NCBI GenBank assembly: GCA_009602735.1
Contig: WELA01012332.1
Span: 6,692-47,744, forward strand
Direction: 5' to 3'
DNA length: 41,053 nt
Source: Mesotaenium endlicherianum
Taxonomy: Eukaryota; Streptophyta; Zygnematophyceae; Zygnematales; Mesotaeniaceae
Both the position numbers and the translations under genes were made by a program. Positions 9,768-18,871 of this stretch are shown piece by piece. Each line of letters starts with the position of its first letter. Within the stretch, counting starts at the first letter, position 1. The notes below the pieces were generated by a model. The model ran no database searches. It was not told where the DNA came from and worked only from the letters and a program-made list of their open reading frames with translations.

Positions 9768-11266
9768 CTAAATGGAGGCAACCTTCTCCTGGGCAGCCCT
9801 CAAACTAACGGGTACATATACCGGCATCCCAGAAGGTTGTTGCATGACATGAGCTAAGGGTACATGCCCTCTCTGCGAGGGAGATGCCGGCAGGCCTTTG
9901 GCTATTTCTCTAGCAGCCCTCCTGTCTGCCCTGTCTGATTGGGTCTCCGTGCCTGGAGATGGGCTCTGTCCCATGGCAATTCCCAGCCAAGTGATATCCT
10001 CCTCTTCAGCGAGCTGCTGTAGGGCCGACTCAGTCTTCTCCCTTACAAGGGATGTGGCAGGTGTCAGGATCACGGCGGGGCTAGTGTCCTCCTCCTCGCC
10101 TTCCTCCTCGTCTTCCTCTGACTCCTCCTCCTCTCCGTCGCCGGGTTCCTCTGAGACTTCAGGGGTCTCTTCTGTCAGCTGCTCCAGTTCTTCCCGAGAA
10201 AAAGAATATTCCACTGACCTTCCCCTTTTGGGTGCTGGTGGGGGCTGCTGAGTCCGGACCGCATACAGGTCCTTTTCCCCCTGCTTGCTTGCCCATTTGG
10301 CATAAGCGTGCTTCCCTTTTGAGAATGACTCTCGGGCCCTGATCTGTCCCCCTGCATTTCTTGGCTCATGCAGTCTCTGACTCCATCCAATCTTGGGTCC
10401 CAAGCCGCAATGTGAGGGGGCAATACTATCTTCCCCTTTAGGTCTGTCAAAAAATCCTCATCCGTCGCCCTGTCATTCTGCTGGTCCCTCATGTTGATGG
10501 TCATCCACCGCCAATCCGTGGGCTTTTGGAAGACGGCAGGGTGTGTCCTTTTAAGAGTAAAAGGGTACCAGTGCCCTGCAAAGTCTAGCTGACTGGTTTC
10601 CCTGGCCAAGAATTCCCAGCTCCTCCTCTCCACCTCATTGTACATGGCCTTGAACCTGTTATGGGGTGTTGAGTCCTTGAAGCTGTCCGCGTCCATGGGG
10701 ATCATCCTGATGACCCTATCTTCCCCCCAGATACCAGGAATCGAGACAGCCCCTGCTTCGTTCACCTGGGCCATTGCCTTGGCCTCTCTGACCGTATATC
10801 CTACCATCCTGGCGTAATCGTGGTAGAGGAGGAGCCCCGTGCTGGCCTCTATATACTCGTCAAAGTTTTCGGATGTCTCTCCTTCTCTCTGGAGGATGTC
10901 CTTCTGTGACTCACTGCGACTTCTCTGAGCATACTTGAAGGCCTCCTCCAGTAGATCGAAGCCCTTGCCGAGTACTGTGTAGCGGTAGCTGCTGATTCTC
11001 CTCTGCTCTTCTTCAGCCTGATGCTTCCGCCTCTCCTCAGCTTGCCTCTCCTCCTCTGCTTTCTTGGCTTCCTGTGCAACTTTTCTGTCCAGTTCTTCCT
11101 GCCTCAGTCTGGCCTGTTCCTCCTCCTTTTTCTTCTTCTGTGCCTCCCGCTGTTGTTGGAGTCGTTTTCCCGAGCGAAGATGGAGGATGATTCAATGTCT
11201 CCACGGAATTGCAAGTATTTTGCATGTGCCTCTTCTCATCCTCTTGAGTTCCGACTTTTGAGTCAT
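9768..11266 (-). pseudogene. ORF3 of copy B: extra ~500-codon gene downstream of integrase, function unknown
   Basis: The sense-strand ORF lies between chromodomain and 3' LTR. The likely start is ATG 11266 (MTQKSELKR, shared with F). A Lys/Glu/Gln/Arg coiled coil follows (to about 10990). A conserved globular part comes next, with GKGFDLLEEAFKYAQ, RVIRMIPMD, NEVERRSWEFLARETSQL, DWRWMTINM and HIAAWDPRLDG (about 10980-10390). After it come a basic Pro-rich linker, an acidic Glu/Asp tract (about 10070-10140) and a conserved tail, RADRRAAREIAKGLP. B has frameshifts near 11240 and 10345 and a TAG at 9768 where C and F stay open. The same order in three copies argues that it was a real element gene. 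No env hydrophobic segments are seen. It could be a captured host gene or an accessory gag-like protein; I do not recognise the fold. Confidence 0.75.
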
Positions 11267-11616
11267 CCTGCTCAAACATAAAAACGCAATGCAGTTAGTG
11301 AGGTCATGATATTTTGCCGCTACTGAGTGCCCTTGATGAAGAGGAACGCGATCGAGAGAGATCCTAGTGTGAAATACCTGGTGTGAATGAATATAAGGGA
11401 AAATTGAGTTAGAGAGAAAGTGAGTGTGAGCGCAGGTTGAGTGTGTAATATGGTTATCAAAGATTTTCCGATTGATCCCAAAATAGAATACCACTCCCTC
11501 CAACTTAATTTTAAAGGTGGGTTGCCTGTCACAACTGTCACTAACTGTCACATCCCCCTCCAACTTATATGGAGACAGGACCTCCTGTCACCTTCCCATG
11601 TCTACTGAAGGGACAG
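11267..11616 (-). other. Spacer between integrase/chromodomain and ORF3, with internal PPT-like motifs
   Basis: The 350-bp spacer contains the plus-strand motif CTCCAACTTA twice (11500-11509 and 11558-11567), the same motif that forms the polypurine tract beside the 3' LTR (9501-9510), plus repeated TGTCAC elements (11526-11553). Copy F has the same layout at 26770-26850. It may hold an ORF3 promoter or mark the former 3' end of the element before ORF3 was added. Confidence 0.5.
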
Positions 11617-12733
11617 TTAGGGTGGTGTCCCAGCCGCCCGAAGGTGGAACCGTTTCAACGCCCCTTTGGCATTGGTCAGCTGGTCCTTAAACTCCCAAGT
11701 GTCCCCAGAGGCATTGTAACCCTTCCATCGGATGAGATACTTCATGACATGTTTAGACGATCGACGGACTGAGCGAGCGTCTAAAATCTCATCGACCTCA
11801 TATTCCTGAGGGTCGCCGTCCCGGACAGCGGGGACCGGTCCCGGTTGGACAGGTAACCGACCTGTGAACAGTGTATCACCTTTGATGTATGGTTCCAAGA
11901 AGGAGACATTAAAGACAGGGTGACCCTTGTAGTCCGCTGACATGTTCAGTTTGTAAGCATTCTGACCGACACGACGTACCACCGAATATGGACCGACCCA
12001 GACGGGGCCAAGCTTTTTCTTGACCACACCAAGGAGGTACAGGTGCTGAGAATGCAGTTTGACTAAATTGCCCTTAGAAATGTCAGCTCCCGACGATGTT
12101 GATTAGCATATTTTTGTTGGTTTTCTTGAGCTTTGTGCAGGTTTTGTTGGACTTCTGACAGGGTGTCAGCGAACTCCTGACTTAACTGGAGGGAGACCGG
12201 ATTGTCAATCCCTTCAGGGTGAGTTAAAGACTCCCCCAGTACATCTAAAAGAGATGTAGGGACTCTACCTAGGCTGAGTTCAAAAGGAGTCTTGCCCGTT
12301 GACGCGTGCACCGCACTGTTGACCGCAAACTGATTTGAGGCAAAAGGTCATCCATATTATCTTGTTTTTGGTTAATATATGCTCTCATCACCTCCTGCAG
12401 AACTCGGTTAGTTCTTTCAATCTGCCCATCAGTGTGAGGGTGGTTTGCTGTGCTGAGCAGCTGTTTGACTCCCATTAACCCCATTAGAGCTCTCCAGAAC
12501 TTAGAGGTAAAGTTCGAGTCTCGGTCTGAGATGATATTAGAGGGTAGTCCATGTTGGCATACTACAGTTGTGGGGATGAAAATGACCATTTTTGTCAGTT
12601 TATCCACGACTACCAGTATCAAATCATGCCCATTAGCAGTTCGTGGTAGTGTGACCACCCAGTCCATGGATATAGTTTCCCAGCGGCCCGCTGGGATGGG
12701 CAGCGGTTGCAACAGACCTCCCGGGGAAGACCT
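11617..12733 (-). pseudogene. Integrase core, C-terminal domain and chromodomain of copy B (frameshifted)
   Basis: The DDE catalytic residues are visible: D in SMDWVVTLP (about 12660), D in ISDRDSNF (about 12530), and E in [13 protein letters not shown] (about 12415). A GPY/F-type segment (KLGPVWVGPYSVVRRVG, about 12020-11965) precedes a classical chromodomain (EYEVDEILDARSV to LIRWKGY and WEFKDQL, 11800-11650) that in this class guides insertion into chromatin. Frameshifts occur near 12290 and 12050. The N-terminal HHCC zinc finger is missing: an in-frame deletion near 12733 joins RNase H to a point just before the core. A further 45-bp in-frame deletion (15 residues, near 12565) is seen against copy F. 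Confidence 0.88.
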
Positions 12734-13405
12734 CCACTGTTTGAGCACATGAAAGATAGCTAGCAGCTCTTTATCATGCACTGAGTAATTAATCTCCGCT
12801 GGATTAAATTTCATAGACTCGTACAACACAGGATGCCACTTCTGCCGTACCTTACCATCCTTTGTGGTTTTGTCAGCAGGCTGCAATAAAATAGCATCCA
12901 TGGCAAAGTCAGAGGCATCAGTAACCACCTGCACCGGTTTGCTGGGGTCATACATGGCTAGCACTGGGGCAGAACAAAGAGCATTTTTAAGGGTCTCGAA
13001 GGCAGCCTGCTGCTCTTCCCCCCACACATACCCTATGTCTTTCTTAGTAAGGTCAGTCAGTTTACTGGCCTTTGTAGAGTAATTCTCAATACATCTCCTA
13101 TAGTAGTTAGCCAACCCGAGGAAGAATCTAACTTCAGAGACAGACTGTGGTACTGGCCAGTCCCTTATGGTCTAGACTTTCTTAGGATCCACACTGATGC
13201 CGTCTTTACTGACAACTTGGCCTAAGAATTCAATTCTTTCTTTAAAGAAATCACACTTGCTCAATTTAGCATACAAGTGATTTTTTCTCAAAGTGTCCAG
13301 GACTCGCTTTAAGTGTTCAGGGTGCTGAGCTTCATCTTTAAAGAAAATTAAAATATCATCCAGGAAAACTTGCACAAACTTATCCACAAGGTCTGAAAAT
13401 GTCAT
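12734..13405 (-). pseudogene. RT C-terminal part and truncated RNase H of copy B
   Basis: The frame opens with the RT catalytic stretch VFLDDILIF (about 13345-13370) and continues through the RT connection, with KCDFF, EFLGQVVS and [12 protein letters not shown], into RNase H, with [15 protein letters not shown] and [20 protein letters not shown] stop at 13172-13174 interrupts the RT/RNase H linker. After LKQWR the rest of RNase H, still present in copy C at 20804-21010, has been deleted, so the RNase H fold is incomplete. Confidence 0.88.
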
Positions 13406-14209
13406 TCATAGCACCCATGAAGGTCGCAGGAGCATTAGTCAATTCAAATGGCATCACGTTGAACTCATAGTGTCCATAACGTGTGCGAAAGGCAATCTTG
13501 TGTTCATCCCCCTCAGCAATTCTGATTTGATGATAACCACTCTTGAGATCTATTTTACTCAACACCTTAGCACCAGACAGGGTATCAAGCAAGTCTTCGA
13601 TTCCGGGTAAGGCATACTTGTTCTTTATCGTAATTTTGTTCAGGGCTCTGTAATCCACACACATCCGCATACTGTCATCCTTTTTCTTAACAAATAGGAT
13701 GGGTGCGCCGTAAGGTGATTTACTGGGATAAATATAACCATTTTCCTCAAGCTCTGCAATCCGTGTTTTCAACTCCCCGCTCTCCACATAAGACAAGCCA
13801 TACGTGCGTTGCCAAGGTGGCTGACTCCCAGGTAATAAATCAATCCTATGATCTACTTCCCTCTTAGGGGGTAGTCCTGGAGGCATATTAAATACATCCG
13901 TGTACTGAGCAACAATTTTCGCAGCAGTAGGGTGCTCCAGAGGTCTTACCTTTTTCTCAACCACTTCTTCAGGTTGAGGAGGTACCTCTCTTAGCAGCAG
14001 ACTGAACATTCTGTCTTCCTTCTGGTTCCAGCTTTTGACGAACTCCATTGCATTCAGCAACTTGCATCCTTCTGGAAGCCTCTTCTTTTCCTTCATTTGC
14101 CATCCACACAGGACAAGAGGAAGAGCACTGGTGGGTGCCAAGTCAGTCTGCCCTTCACTGGCTCCTCTCACTTTAACTGTACCTCTGCTCCAACACACTT
14201 CAGCTTGAT

Positions 14210-14210
14210 N
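14210..14210. other. Undetermined base (N) within a local duplication, copy B
   Basis: A single N is flanked on both sides by near-identical copies of a segment of about 30 bp ending CACACTTCAGCTTGA. Copy F has an N at the same element position (29029) with the same kind of duplication. This looks like contig ends overlapping at a repeat. Confidence 0.85.
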
Positions 14211-14782
14211 CGTACCTTTGCTCCAACACACTTCAGCTTGACGTCTATTAAGCCAGGACCTGCCTAGCACGAGATCATAAAAGCCAGTGTTGAGTACCTC
14301 AAATGGAAGCTTTTCAGTTAGAACTGCAATGCCAGAACCTAACTGGACCTCAATAGGCTTGGTTATAACTCCTCCCGGGATACTTGAGGTATCTCCAAGG
14401 AATATTTTTCTATTCCCTTGGGTGACAGTAGGCAGCCTTAGCCGCTTAACTAAGTCCTTGTGGATAAAGACATGTGACGCCCCTTCGTCAACAAATGCCC
14501 TCACCTTCCTACCTGCAATCATGCAATGCAGTAGGATAGGGGGGACTGTCTTTTCCTGACTTTCGCATTGTTCTCCTGACGTAGCAAAGAAATGTTGGAC
14601 ATCAGGTGGAACAAGAGCATCCAGAGTGTGCACTCTCTGGACGTCTATATTGCTGATGGTCTCCTTTATCTGGTTGTCAGGCATGCATAGTGAATCCAGT
14701 CCAGCACGAGACATAACACCTGCTACAAGGGCAGCTAGTGACAACTCACTATCTCTAGCATCCTCACAGTCAGTAGACTGGA

Positions 14783-16261
14783 TTACTGACTGTTGCTGTC
14801 TTTTAAAGGCTGGTCTTTTCTCTTGACTTTTGGGAGGTGCTTGTCTCGACACTGCTCTCTGAAGTGACCTGGCTGCTGGCAATGGAAGCGAATTGATTTT
14901 GCTGAGGCTGGTCTCGGCTTTGTCCTACCACCACCCCTTCTATAGCCACCTCGAGAGGAACCACCTCTACCTCTAGACTGAATAGCATTGTACTCATACT
15001 CATATTCATCACCCTGATTATCCTCAGCCTGGTCTCCTTCAATTGCATTGTAGGAACCGTGGGGCTTTTTGACAATCTTAGACACCAAAGCGTTACTCTG
15101 GCGCTTGTGATTGAACTGCTGCTGATCCCAGGCGTCAGCATCCTGGATCAAGTCAGCCAGTTTCTCATACTTTTTCTCAGCAAAATGACCAGAGACCTCG
15201 GATTTCAAGCCATACCTGAAGTATGCTATCCTATACCGTTCTGGCAAATCCGGCTGCTTCATCATGTTCTCTTGGAACTTTTGAGCAAACTCAGCAACTG
15301 AAGTGGTCTGCTTCAGTGTCAGGGAGATCATCGCATAGATAGCTTTCTCCTGCTGGTTGATGACATCAAACTTCTCATGCAACTTCTCGACAAACTCTAC
15401 CCACGTAGGGTCACCGAGTTGCCGAGCCTTACGCTCTCCTTTCCAGTAAAGCCACCAGTCTACGGCACTGCCTTTCAGTAGCGCACCGTTGTGCCTGACC
15501 TTCTCGTACTCTTGCAGTTCTGGGTAGTTCTCCAGCCACTCCTCAACATCCGCGAGAAACTTGATCAGGTAATAATTTCTGTTTCCCTCACGATCACATT
15601 CCTGGGGGGGTTTGGGCTTGGGCTTACTAGGCCCTCGGCCACCACCACCAGTGGTTTGAGACCCCAGTTGGTCTCTGTCCCGCAGTACAGACAGTATGAT
15701 TCTTTTGTCCTCCTGTTGGGACTGATACATGGTTGCCATTTGCGACTGCATCTGAACGAACCATGCTCCCAAGTCTACACTCTGGGGTGGTAGTCTAGCA
15801 AATGCAACAGCAGCATTGGCATCTACTCGCTGAGTAGTGTCCTCAACAGTCCCTCTCGCTCTTGCAGCCGCAATTCCTGCCGCATTCAGCCGGTCACGTA
15901 TTTGACCTAGGGGTACATTGAGTTGTACAGCAGGAGGTGGGTTCAGAACATTGGCCCTTGATGCCATAAGTTCCTCTACAGTGCGCTCATCAGCTGGCTG
16001 TCTTTCCCTCCTTTTTGTATCTTCAGCGGCCTTTGCTAATTGTTCAGCTTCTAATTTGGCTCTCTCCTCCTCAGCTTGCTGTGCTGCGACTGCAGCAATA
16101 GCAGCTGCCTCATCTGCAGCCTCTCTAGCTGCAGTTTCTGCCACTGCTTCCGAATAGGTATGGGTTCCCGCTACATGGCTTTCCGCCTGGTTTTTGACAT
16201 TCTCGTTATCCTGGTTCTCCATGTCTCGGGAGTTGCTACTTTGAGACCTTGTCCTTACCAT
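14783..16261 (-). CDS. gag of copy B, full-length open frame (492 aa)
   Basis: The frame is open from ATG 16261 (MVRTRSQSSN) to the stop at 14783-14785, the same length as copy A's gag. The N-terminal third is Ala/Glu-rich and helical. The gag core contains DWWLYWKGERKA, YRIAYFRYGLKSEV and EKLADLIQDADAWDQQ. The tail is Arg/Gly-rich and ends in a zinc knuckle. The knuckle is damaged: RFHCQQPGHFREQC has Arg where A and F have the first Cys of CCHC, so RNA binding would be impaired. The last 100 nt overlap pol in the -1 frame with slippery sites. This is the only undisrupted gag frame in the window, but the element around it is defective. Confidence 0.92.
   Translation of the reverse strand: MVRTRSQSSNSRDMENQDNENVKNQAESHVAGTHTYSEAVAETAAREAADEAAAIAAVAAQQAEEERAKLEAEQLAKAAEDTKRRERQPADERTVEELMASRANVLNPPPAVQLNVPLGQIRDRLNAAGIAAARARGTVEDTTQRVDANAAVAFARLPPQSVDLGAWFVQMQSQMATMYQSQQEDKRIILSVLRDRDQLGSQTTGGGGRGPSKPKPKPPQECDREGNRNYYLIKFLADVEEWLENYPELQEYEKVRHNGALLKGSAVDWWLYWKGERKARQLGDPTWVEFVEKLHEKFDVINQQEKAIYAMISLTLKQTTSVAEFAQKFQENMMKQPDLPERYRIAYFRYGLKSEVSGHFAEKKYEKLADLIQDADAWDQQQFNHKRQSNALVSKIVKKPHGSYNAIEGDQAEDNQGDEYEYEYNAIQSRGRGGSSRGGYRRGGGRTKPRPASAKSIRFHCQQPGHFREQCRDKHLPKVKRKDQPLKDSNSQ
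14801..14807 (-). promoter_or_regulatory. Candidate -1 frameshift heptamer UUUAAAA, copy B
   Basis: In the gag frame the minus strand reads CCT TTA AAA GAC, that is U_UUA_AAA, shortly before the gag stop. A second acceptable heptamer, C_CCA_AAA, lies about 37 nt upstream in copy B only. A -1 slip at either enters the protease frame. Confidence 0.6.
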
Positions 16262-16280
16262 ACAAAGAAGACTGTGATAA

Positions 16281-16294
16281 CTGCACCGATACCA
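16281..16294 (-). other. Primer-binding site, copy B
   Basis: The minus strand reads TGGTATCGGTGCAG, one base inside the 5' LTR. It is related to the initiator-Met tRNA complement, with one more mismatch than in copies A and F. Confidence 0.7.
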
Positions 16295-16295
16295 C

Positions 16296-17015
16296 TGAAA
16301 TGAATCGATTTACCAAATAGGCGATTATCAATTAATAATGATCTTTATATCAGCAAGTAATCTTTATGGATTTTCCGTTAACTGATTAAACGGCAAAAGG
16401 ACAACACACTAGCAGTGAACCACACTCGTAATTCAAATGCAAGTAAACTAGCATCAATAATGCAATCAGTAAACTCATACATAAGCAAGGTTAGAAGACA
16501 GTGCGTATCAATGGCTTCTCGCCTTGGATTCGAATCTCTCTCATTAAGCTGTACAAGAGAGTTGGCCTCGTTTCCGAATGCCGAACTCGAGAGCAAGGCC
16601 TAGCATATATACATGGAATGAGTTTACTGTTCAACGGCCAGTGCGATGGCACCGCCTACCCGGGAGTTAACCACGTTGGTAGGACCTCGATTAACCAAAT
16701 CCACCGCCATCTCCCATCATCCCGCATCGCCATCCATCATAGGGATGTCATCTGGCCATTCATCTAGCATACCACACTTAGATGCATATCTAGGTAGTGT
16801 GCTGCTACCGTGTATGGAAGTCAGCTGGCTGTCAAAGAATGTGTCAGCAAGCTGACTTAAGCTGACTCCAGCCTGTTGCTTCCGGTTGAGTCATTAAACT
16901 GATATTAAATATAAAGTCCAGCAGACTGATTATTAACTAGAGTTCAGCAGGCTGAACTGAGTAAACTGTTATATTTAAATGAATATTATATCAACCAATA
17001 TACTGATTCATTACA
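16296..17015 (-). repeat. 5' LTR of copy B (720 bp)
   Basis: TG...CA ends with the same terminal inverted repeats as the other family LTRs. It is followed by CAAAT, the right-hand target duplication candidate. Confidence 0.95.
16341..16349 (-). promoter_or_regulatory. Candidate LTR TATA box
   Basis: The minus strand reads TATAAAGAT about 45 nt from the 3' end of the LTR. The motif is present in LTRs of A, B and F (left LTR of F altered). If used, R and U5 would be very short, so the assignment is tentative. Confidence 0.3.
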
Positions 17016-17803
17016 CAAATCCTCAAAGCCTGGATAATAGTCAACATCTCTCGCTTGTGTGTTGCATAGTTTTGCTCAGCAGGACTCAACTTCCTGCTCT
17101 CAAATGCCACAGGTTGTAATCCTTTGCCTTGGTCCTGGAGTAGAACGGCTCCCACTGCGAAGCTTGATGCGTCCGTGACGATGGTGAAAGGAAGCTCTGG
17201 ACTTGCAATTGCCAACACAGGTGCCTGTGTCAACAGCTCCTAATCTTCTCAAAAGCTTGCTGCTCCTTGTACCCCATAGCCAGTTCTCCTACTTCTTTAA
17301 CATGTCCGCGAGCGGTGTACACACCTTGGCAAATCCTTCAATGAAGCGTCGATAATAATTTGCCATGCCGAGGAAGCTCCTCAGTTGATGAATATCAGCA
17401 GGTGCCGGCCAATCTCTGACTGCTTGCACCTTCTTCTGCTCCACCTTGACCGCTTCAGCTCCCACTATGTGTCCAAGAAACTCAACCCATTTGAGACAAA
17501 AGTCGCACTTGCTCATCTTCCCATATAAATCTGATATCTCAAGACCTCCAACACCTTCCTCAGATGCTCCACATGCTCTTCCAAGGTCTCCGAATAGATC
17601 AGGATGTCGTCCAAAAATACCACCACAAACTGGTCCAAATAGGGTCTGAAAATACTATTCATGAGTCCCATGAATGTAGCAGGTGCATTAGTCAGCCCAA
17701 AAGGCATGACTATAAATTCGAATAAGCCATAGTGAATCCTGAAAGCAATCTTCTGAACATCTCTTTCCGCAATTCGTACCTGGTGATAGCCACTCCTCAA
17801 ATT
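17016..17803 (-). pseudogene. RT/RNase H fragment of another Ty3/gypsy lineage (element D)
   Basis: It runs from [12 protein letters not shown] through [44 protein letters not shown] and RDWPAPADIHQLRSFLGMA to the start of RNase H (IVTDASSFAVGAVLLQDQ, LTIIQALRI). The residues differ from those of copies B, C and F, for example [17 protein letters not shown], so this is a separate lineage. Frame changes occur near 17520 and 17260-17290. It is cut on the right inside the LRSGYHQ motif at the inversion breakpoint repeat, and on the left by copy B. No gag, protease, integrase or LTR of this element is identified. Confidence 0.85.
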
Positions 17804-18439
17804 GACTAGCAAGAAACTGCTCACAAATGAAGTAGGATGGAAGGCCTCGTCATTAAAACCCGTAGAAATTTACAGAAGTGAAAATTGATAAGAAATGAAG
17901 AAGTTATACATATGACTGCTGTTATGCCTATTTAAAGTTTTTTTCCTAAGTGCTCCTCTTTAGAAGGAAGCAACGGAATTTCCTAAGTGTTTGTCAATTT
18001 GTCCCTTCTTGAATATTCGTGAGTATGCCAGATTAGTCTCATTTGACGTGTTGGGTTGAATTGACGTCCTCGTACATGCATCGATGTTACTAGAATATTC
18101 TATCTTTGGGGCGCTAGGCTAAATCGAAACTTCTAGGTAATCAACCTAGTCGGCACTCCGCGTCAGCCGAACTTACGTGAAGTTTTGAGTTCACTCTAAC
18201 GGGCCAGATTGCTCGACGCTGTCGGTCAATCTGACGGTCGCGCTCATCGCGAATTAAGAACAGTCGTCAACCGACCTTAACCTACTTAGACTTCGTAAAT
18301 CCATAACTCTCTCAATACTTGACCAAATTTGATGAACTTTACATCAAAATGACCACAAACATTCACTTTACGCTTCTATTTAATCAAAGCATACTTTCAA
18401 TGAACTCAAAATTGCAATTTATAAACCTATGACCTTACA
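17802..18439 (+). mobile_element. Remaining ~638 bp of solo LTR Y2
   Basis: It starts with the 29-bp sequence shared in inverted orientation with 7614-7642 and ends CCTTACA, followed by AGTTC. The end resembles Y1: CATAACT...CTCAAT with CTTG and ACCAAAT/TCCAAAT at about 18301-18330 and 24111-24140. Together with 7614-7762 it would make an LTR of about 758 bp, against 710 bp for Y1. No coding sequence is seen. Confidence 0.65.
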
Positions 18440-18672
18440 AGTTCACTGCTACTAAATACGGCAGTCAGCCGAGTGTCAAAGAATGTGTCACCAAACTGAC
18501 CTAAGGCAGCAGGCTAACCTAAGTTGACTTCAGCCTGTTGTTCTCGGCTGAGTCATTAAACTAAGTATTGGTAGTCCAGCAGACTTAATATTACTACAAT
18601 ACAATAGACTGAAATTATTTACTTTAATATATAACTGAATGTTACATTTATCCAATATACTGATTCATTACA
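18440..18672 (-). repeat. Outer-truncated 3' LTR of copy C (right 233 bp)
   Basis: It aligns with the family LTR from AGTTCACTGCTACTAAATACGG to the end GATTCATTACA. It belongs to a second subfamily with an extra GCTAACCTAAGTTGAC block, shared only with the LTR tail at 31844-33108. The missing first ~507 bp are found inverted at 7763-8269. Confidence 0.85.
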
Positions 18673-18707
18673 ATCTCTCCAACTTGAATTGTTGTCGACC
18701 CGACAAC
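18673..18707 (-). promoter_or_regulatory. Polypurine tract and hairpin, copy C
   Basis: Beside the LTR the minus strand reads CAAGTTGGAGAGAT. The adjacent hairpin GTTGTCG-ACC-CGACAAC (18691-18707) keeps the 7-bp stem of copies B and F with a different loop. Confidence 0.55.
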
Positions 18708-18871
18708 ACTTCCTACTATTACTTACAACAAAGTAACACACATGCAACACAACCAACTTATTCTAAAACAAAGACAACCGCCAGCTAAGTACCAGGGGCT
18801 GTATCTTCTGAGAGCGAAACCTGGAACTGGATCTTCTTCTCCTGTCTGATGGCCTTCTAAAACCTGGGAGC

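Larger units (their letters stand above)
13380..14882 (-). pseudogene. Protease and RT N-terminal part of copy B pol
   Basis: The pol frame overlaps the end of gag by about 100 nt in the -1 frame. It encodes a linker, the aspartic protease (FVDEGASHVFIHKDL near 14475-14520), then RT motifs: [19 protein letters not shown] (about 13630-13685), [14 protein letters not shown] (about 13525-13565) and [17 protein letters not shown] (about 13405-13455). A frameshift near 13395 separates this from the FLDD catalytic motif. An undetermined base at 14210, with a local duplication around it, falls between protease and RT and may be an assembly join. Confidence 0.9.
8777..17015 (-). mobile_element. Chromovirus-type Ty3/gypsy element, copy B (both LTRs, ~8.24 kb)
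   Basis: The copy is complete in outline. From right to left it has a 5' LTR, primer site, gag, protease, RT, partial RNase H, integrase core, chromodomain, ORF3, polypurine tract with hairpin, and a 3' LTR. The LTRs are each 720 bp and differ at roughly 30-35 positions by eye (about 4-5%), so the insertion is not recent. The flanks are CATAT (8772-8776) and CAAAT (17016-17020), a 4-of-5 target duplication. Pol has at least three frameshifts, one stop and two deletions, so the copy is inactive. The protein order with integrase after RT defines Ty3/gypsy, and the chromodomain places it among chromoviruses. Confidence 0.95.

Noticed and set aside
9898-10251. Plus-strand Ser-rich ORF opposite ORF3 (also at 19062 and 25237)
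   Set aside because: It is the antisense of the acidic Glu/Asp tract of ORF3 (GAG/GAA read as CTC/TTC), so low complexity, not a gene.
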